Notes under the pieces: model-generated
What the model was told of the DNA's origin: nothing
Seen by the model: the letters and a program-made list of their open reading frames with translations, nothing else
The model's database searches: none
Made by a program: the position numbers and the translations under genes
In this document: positions 58,290-64,000 of the stretch, in pieces
How positions within the stretch are numbered: position 1 is the stretch's first letter
Layout of the letters: each line of letters begins with the position of its first letter
Assembly (NCBI GenBank): GCA_018697195.1
Contig: CM031864.1
Location: forward strand, 11,909,970 to 11,973,969
DNA length: 64,000 nucleotides
Direction: 5' to 3'
DNA from: Certhia americana
Lineage: Eukaryota; Chordata; Aves; Passeriformes; Certhiidae

Positions 58290-61200
58290 TACAGTTGCTC
58301 TTTTGAAGTTAAAAAGTTTTTTGCTATACAAAGCTTTTTTCAGCAGAATGGAACATCATATGTCATATAACACGTAAGTTAATATTTGTCTTGATTTTTG
58401 CTGTTTTCACAGCTTTTGTAATCCTTTCACAGTTTAATTTTACCTTCACTGTCTAAAGTCATGCAGCTCAGTAACGGTTGTGCCTGCACTAAATGGCTGA
58501 GTTAAAAGGCAGTATTAATGCTTTGGCAACTCACAGGGGTATATGCACATGTTCTTCTATTTGGATTGCATTAAATGAGTTTTCAGGACCATATGGCAAC
58601 GTACCTTAACTATTCTTTCTGAAAGAATCTAACTGTTGCAGCCTTCTGTTTTAATTAGTTACATCTTTTGAGCTTTACCAATTCACTGGAAAAACTCTGC
58701 GCTTAATATTGCTTAAATTTTACCCAAATGCCTTTTGTTCTTGTGGGTGTATTTTAATACTGCGTGTGTGAATGCAGATAGCTTCTTAGTTACTTGGTTT
58801 TCTTTTAATATCTCCCTAGACAATACATCACTGTTTGGAAACAGTTACCATTGCTTATTACAGTGAGAAGTATTTCTCCTAAATAGCTGGAATTTGATGA
58901 GTTGCAAAAGTCATACAAATATTCCTTCTTTGAAACAAGAAGGAGACTGCAGAGCTGCAGTGAAATATATTATCTGTATTCATTCCACCTCTTGGGGACA
59001 GGGAAAAGTGTAACATGTGGGTTTCAAATGGGAGTGTGCTAGCCCATGATTTCCAGGTGTTGGAATATTCTTCTGGAATACGTTCTTTATAAAGGACTTA
59101 ATGTTATATAAAGGATTTGTCATTTATTTAACTGCTTTTTAAAACAATCAAATAATTCTCACTACATGAGTAAGTTATAATAGGGTTTTGCAAACACAGC
59201 AGCATGTTCTCGACCACTGAGCTGAACTGCTGTATGCAGTTTTCATTAGCAATTGGGATAATATTGGTGAGGTTTGTACTATTCAGTCTGTTAAAGGTGG
59301 AACTGTCTGCACTGTGAGTAAATTTGAATTTGCATCTTAAATGGGAGTATCAAATTTATTTGTTTGGTTATCCAAAACAGTTCAGAAAATGGAAGAAGCA
59401 CTAAAAGTTGGTTAGCATGAACATATGAAGACAGGTATCTCTTTTTTTCAGAAATTTGTAGGCTCTTTGTGTGTAGGAAAGGGAAAATGCTTTTCATCAG
59501 TAAAAAGAAAGCTCCATTCTCTTGTTCCCAAAGGCACTGTGCAAGTAAGAATAATATAAGATGTAATATCAAATCAATCGCATTTACATTTCAAAAGCAT
59601 CCTTTGTAAAAGTGCCCCAGAGGGCTGAATTCTGCTAATAAAAACACAAATAAAATAAAATATTTAACAAGCTATATCAAGCACAGGTAGGTTGTGCATG
59701 TTTTGTAAGTCTGACCTTAAAAATGAACAGGAAATCAGAATTTTTCAAAAAAAGTTTAAAAAATTCGATGTCAAAAGGTAGGGACCAAAGAATACAAACA
59801 GAGCATGGAATCCATATTATCTGCTCATGATCAGAGAGGAAAGCCACTGAGGCTGAGCAGAGATATTGGCCTGAACAAGAGAGAAAAAATGGTCATATGG
59901 GTGTGAAACTCCACAACACTGCATTGAGGAGTCGATATGTTGTCCCCCCCTGCCCCCAAAAAAATAGAATAGAGCCTTATTAATTGATTGCTTGATATGA
60001 GACTAAAGTTGTAGGATCAGACACTCAGAATGCAAGCATTTTCTTGAATTTATTCCCACATTGTCACAACTGGGTTGTACTTTCAGTCAGGCTTTGAAAG
60101 GGAATGAATAAAGAGTGGAGATTTATGTTTAAAACGGCTTGCAAGGGCAGGTGGCCTTGGATGGCCTTTGATCCAAGGACATTGTAAGCTGGCCTTTTAT
60201 CATAATCATTTTCATGCTTTTCTTTAGCATCAAAATGGTTCCTTTTAAAGGGTTTAAAACAGGACAGACCCACGCACTCGTGTATAATATTACTGTCACT
60301 CTTTTAACTTCTTCAGTGCCTTTTGGCTTGCTCTTCAGGTGACTTTAAATAAAGATATATTTTTTTCTTTTTATGTTGGAATGCAGTATTTTTTGCCCTG
60401 TATTTTTGCTAATAGATATTGTTCTGAATTGGACTAAAACTGTTGCTGCCAGCGGGGAAGCAGAAGTTGCCCTTTGTCTGGGAATACCATTATGAAACAG
60501 AGATGCCCTTTTACAGAACAGATGGCAGAGTGATTGCAGCTTCCACTTCAAACACGAGCAGGCACAAGGGTGCATGCGGGCAGAAGGTTTCGTTGCAAAT
60601 GACTTTATGAAGCTTTGGATATACAGGTGAGAGGAAGTAGATGGGGTACTGGAGCAGTAAGAGAGGGTTGTATTTAAAGCATTGGATATTGTCACAAAAT
60701 CCCTGGCATTCAAGTTCAGAGAAAAAGCCAAAAAAATCCTCTGAACTAAGTGTTAGCTAGGAAGGAGTTTGGTACTCTGAGTAAAGAAAATATATCCTTT
60801 TACTTTAATTTCTCTTGCATTCAAGGCAAATAGTGAGTTTTTCTCTGGAGGGGTGTTTTGTTTTATTGATTGGCACGGTTCTTGGGGTTTTTGTTTTGTT
60901 TTGGTTTGTTTTTTTCCTGTTTTTTTATTATCAGACAGAATTGCTTGAGATACTTAGTTCTATCATAAATTTCCCATTGTAATCAGAATAAACTTCAGCA
61001 CTCATGAGCTGGCTGATGAATTCTGTCAAAAACGATTGTCAGAAATATGAATTCTGTCAATTTGCAGTTGTGTCTCAGTTGTTGCTGTAAACAAAACCCT
61101 TACACTTTCCCTGTGGAAACATTTGGTTCCTGATAACAGGAAACGTATTTATGAAAAAGTCTTTCTACTGGTTTCTGACTTGTGCTGGTCCATGATAAGG

Positions 61201-62090
61201 CTTGGACTTGGTGGCTATATTGTGCCACTGTGGATAGAGTCAGAGCACTTTAATTGTGACCTTTGAAGGCATTCAAACACCCTTCATTGACTCATTTGTC
61301 CCATGGACATTTCACTGCCTGACCCTCTTAACAAATCTCTCTGTTCTGGAAGCAGTGAGAGCAGATACCAACAGACTATCTAAAGTGTGTTTCTTAATGA
61401 GTAAAAATTCATTCCATCAGTAATCGAATTCACACAATGAGCGTGCCTCAGGATGGGACTCTTGTGTAATTTTATGTTCCTCTCCCTCCTTCCACACCAC
61501 AATATCTCTTGCTTTTCTGGCTGTTTCCTCATAGCCTTTACAAAAGAGCATCTCCTTGCCATAGTTGTGACAATTTCCTTGGTGTTGTCTAGTTCTTTTC
61601 CTTTGAGCTGAGCTTTCTCAAATCACTGCAGTGATAGATCCTGAGCTCTGGGAAGCCTGTTTGCCTGGCTAGTCTGTGTGTATTGGTATGGACCAGAAGT
61701 GCAGTGGGTGTACATAACTTCTGAGTATACCCTGTCAAGATTTTCATGAAACTTGCAAGGAAATCTGACTATTGAAAGTGGTGAATAGACAGGCAGGTTA
61801 GAGGCATCTGTAACTTCTTTTCTTAGAACAGCAACCTAAAAATAACAAATGAGAAGGATGATGCTGGAAAAATACTGGAATGCTGCTCACTACTCCTAGT
61901 GGCCCTTCAGCTGAATCTCATTAGGGGAGACTCAGTCAGTTCCTATTTGTTTCATGCAAATATTAAGTGCCTTCTGTACTAATCAAGGCTTTAGTGGCAG
62001 ATCTGTTTTTGCAGCTGATGGTTTCATAGCAAGGACAGGCCTAGATAGGGCTCACAAGTTTCCTTTGTGTTTAGGCGGACAGATCAGATG
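58290..62090. other. Gene-free DNA before the last CR1
   Basis: No supported gene. The longest frame, 128 codons on the minus strand (60345-60731), is serine- and cysteine-rich without a domain. A T/G-rich low-complexity stretch lies at about 60880-60935. Confidence 0.6.
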
Positions 62091-62094
62091 TGAA

Positions 62095-62597
62095 TGTAAT
62101 GGTACACAGGGTCACAACCACCCCATGCAGCACTGCAGGCTCGGGGAGGAGTGGCTGGAAAGGTCCCTGATTTGGAAGGACCTGGGGATGTTGATTGTCA
62201 GTCAGCAGAGCATGAGTCTGTGTGTGTCCAGGTGGCCAAAAAAGCCAATGGCACTCTGGCCTGTGTCAGCAGCAGTGTGGCCAGCAGGACCAGAGCAGGG
62301 ATTGTTACCCTGAGCTCAGCACTGGTGAGGCCAGACCTCAAATCCTGAATCCAGTTTTGGGTCCCTCACTACTAGAAAGAGATTGAGGGGCTGGACTGGG
62401 TCCAGAGAAGGGATGAAGCTGGTGAAGGGCCTAGAGAGTGATCCCTGTGAGAAGTCGTTGGGGGCTGGACGTTTTTAAAAGTCATGGTTGTTGCACTTAG
62501 GGACATGATTTAATGATGGTCTTGACTGAGTCAGATACGTGGTTGGACCTGATGATCTTATGGTCTTTTCCAACTGAGACATTGATGTGATTCTATA
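62095..62597 (+). mobile_element. CR1 LINE fragment with internal deletion, + strand
   Basis: Left part: GGAGTGGCTGGAAAGGTCCC, GGAAGGACCTGGGGATGTTG, AGGTGGCCAAAAAAGCCAAT, GTGTGGCCAGCAGGACCAGA, GCACTGGTGAGGCCAGACCT, CAGTTTTGGGTCCCTCACTA and GGTCCAGAGAAGGGATGAAG follow the CR1 open reading frame 2 end. Right part: GTTGGACCTGATGATCTTAT, GGTCTTTTCCAAC and GATTCTATA follow the 3' terminus. About 250 bases normally between the two parts are missing near 62450-62470. Stops and frameshifts break the frame. The tail lies at 62597. Confidence 0.9.
62151..62348 (+). pseudogene. Broken C-terminal piece of CR1 reverse-transcriptase ORF2
   Basis: In this frame the translation contains VAKKANGTLACVSSSVASR and SALVRPDL, which match the stretch VAKKANxILACIxxSVASRxR...YSALVRPxLEY found after the polymerase domain of CR1 ORF2 proteins. 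A stop follows at the position where the family has LEYCVQFWAP; that part resumes beyond it. The catalytic domains and the endonuclease are absent, so the piece is inactive. The ATG is accidental. Confidence 0.8.
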
Positions 62598-62599
62598 AG

Positions 62600-64000
62600 T
62601 CAATTGGCAAATAATGGTTGTTCCCTCCAGGCATCCCTTCCTTCTCCCTACTGCATGCATGTATTTCCTTTGCTGTTTTTTGATGATATCCTAAATTCAA
62701 GTCAGTTTCTTTATTCCTCAAGCTAACTTTCAGCCTGGTTTGCATTTTGCCCTTTCTTTTTATTTGCATGTACGTGCACAAATTCACAATAGGCATGACC
62801 AGCAAATCTGTTCCCCTTCCTTCTGAAGATGATGTTTTATTTGTATCATGACTTTGCCCCCAGGAGTTCTCACCCTGTGCGTGTGTGTCACTGCTGTCAG
62901 CTCGAACACAGACCATTTGCAGCAGGGGGCTTTTTACCCTGGAGTGCTCTTTTGGTGTCCTACAGTATTCTAAACAACATCAACCTGTAGTTTGTCTGTC
63001 CGTGTTTGGGCCTGTGGAATATGTAATGTTAAGGCCCATTAGGCTTTTGCAGCAATTGGATTTTTTGCTGGAAGTGGTCTTGGGTATTTTAAGCAATATA
63101 AGGATGGGTATAAATTGAATGGCATTTCGAAGTTTTCTTTCACTTGAACTCTCATCTCAATTGAATTGCAGTGAAATTGTAGCAAAACATTTAATCTAAT
63201 TGTTAAATAGTTCAGAGACAGAGCTCAGTTTTAAATTAGATTTGCAGGATATGACAGCTCATAAAACAGTCTTAGTAGGGGTGAGAGATGGATTTCACTG
63301 GCAATCTTCCTGTGGTTTATAAAAATTCAGTGATTGGTTTTGAAACAATTAGAACCGATTGATCAGAAGTTATTGTCCATAAAAGACAGGGTTTTGTTCA
63401 AAATTATTAAGAAAAAAAGGTGTCAGAGGGGATAGCGTTTTTTTTTTCAATTTATCTTGCTTTATAGGAATATTATAGCCTTTCTCAGTTCCCCTGCAAT
63501 TTCTGTCTTGTAGTATGTATTTTCAAACCGCTGAAGTTTTGGAACAGCTTTTAAAACTACAGTGATGAAAAGTGCTTTTATGAGGTTGGAAGGGATGCCC
63601 AACTGAGTCAACCCATTTCAGGGTGACATCTTCAGAGTCAGCCTGCTGTGCTCACTTTATGTTTGTAGATTAAATACTTCTATACCAGAAAAATACTCAC
63701 TATCAATTAGCAATCATTTCAGTCATGAGAGTTTCTACAAGGAAGGTGAACTGGTCTTTGACTTATGAAATAAATGAGTTTGTTTGCTTCCAAGATGCTA
63801 TTATTATTGGCAAGCTCAAGCCTTTTTGAGGGAGAGCTGTCTTGAATTATGGTCTGAAGTATGTACACATTTTAATAGTGTGTTTTACTTGCAGGTTGCT
63901 TTCTTTTTGCTTGAACTATTTTGTTCATGTGCATTAACTTGACATTTGCATCCAAATACTTTGTAACTGGACAAAATAGGATCAAGTGAAAGGTTAAAAA
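62600..64000. other. Gene-free unique DNA to window end
   Basis: No supported gene. A TGAGGTTGGAAGGGATGCCC stretch near 63582 faintly recalls a minus-strand CR1 tail but is not followed by the expected sequence. Open frames are at most 107 codons. Confidence 0.6.

Noticed and set aside
60345..60731. A minus-strand frame of 128 codons
   Set aside because: Serine- and cysteine-rich with no domain; looks like chance.
63582..63625. GAGGTTGGAAGGGATGCCC, faintly like a minus-strand CR1 tail
   Set aside because: Neither the octamer tail nor the following CR1 sequence is present.
1..64000. CRISPR array, operon, plasmid or phage structure
   Set aside because: No regularly spaced repeats, no prokaryotic gene density, and vertebrate repeats throughout.

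Overview
The window looks like bird nuclear DNA. It is AT-rich, poor in CpG and low in repeats. The recognisable repeats are fragments of CR1 LINEs, whose avian 3' end (around GGTTGGACTTGATGATCT followed by an ATTCTRTG tail) appears on both strands, plus two candidate solo endogenous-retrovirus LTRs and a few much older SINE-like relics. There is no sign of bacterial or viral gene organisation. Open reading frames are short (151 codons at most), fall at chance length, and often lie antisense inside repeats.

I find no protein-coding gene or exon that I can support with confidence, and I recognise no RNA gene. The simplest reading is a long intron or an intergenic stretch. Long homopolymer tracts are T on the + strand nine times and A three times, and the + strand looks rich in T and G. 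That asymmetry is typical of the sense strand of vertebrate introns, so an intron of a + strand gene is the favoured but unproven interpretation.

Layout: 1-7.1 kb unique DNA; 7.1 kb a minus-strand CR1 tail; 9.3-9.4 kb a small CpG cluster; 9.6-10.75 kb two + strand CR1 copies of different ages; 17.3-17.6 kb a minus-strand CR1 3' end; 18.1 kb and 32.7 kb two short old repeat cores; 21.8-22.1 kb and 22.9-23.2 kb two solo-LTR candidates; 27.05-28.1 kb a CpG-retaining segment with a CTCF-like site, with a second CTCF-like site at 30.9 kb; 44.9 kb a minus-strand CR1 fragment; 45.6 kb a perfect 16-bp hairpin; 47.6 kb an old retroelement fragment; 52.7 kb a speculative minus-strand exon; 54.15-54.4 kb a MIR-like relic and a cleavage/poly(A) signature that may mark a retrocopy; 58.2 kb a MIR-like tRNA-derived head; 62.1-62.6 kb a CR1 with a broken reverse-transcriptase end and an internal deletion.

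There is no set of genes here working together. The parts most likely to have a function are the 27-28 kb segment and the CTCF-like sites. All repeat family assignments are from recalled consensus patterns and were not checked against a database.
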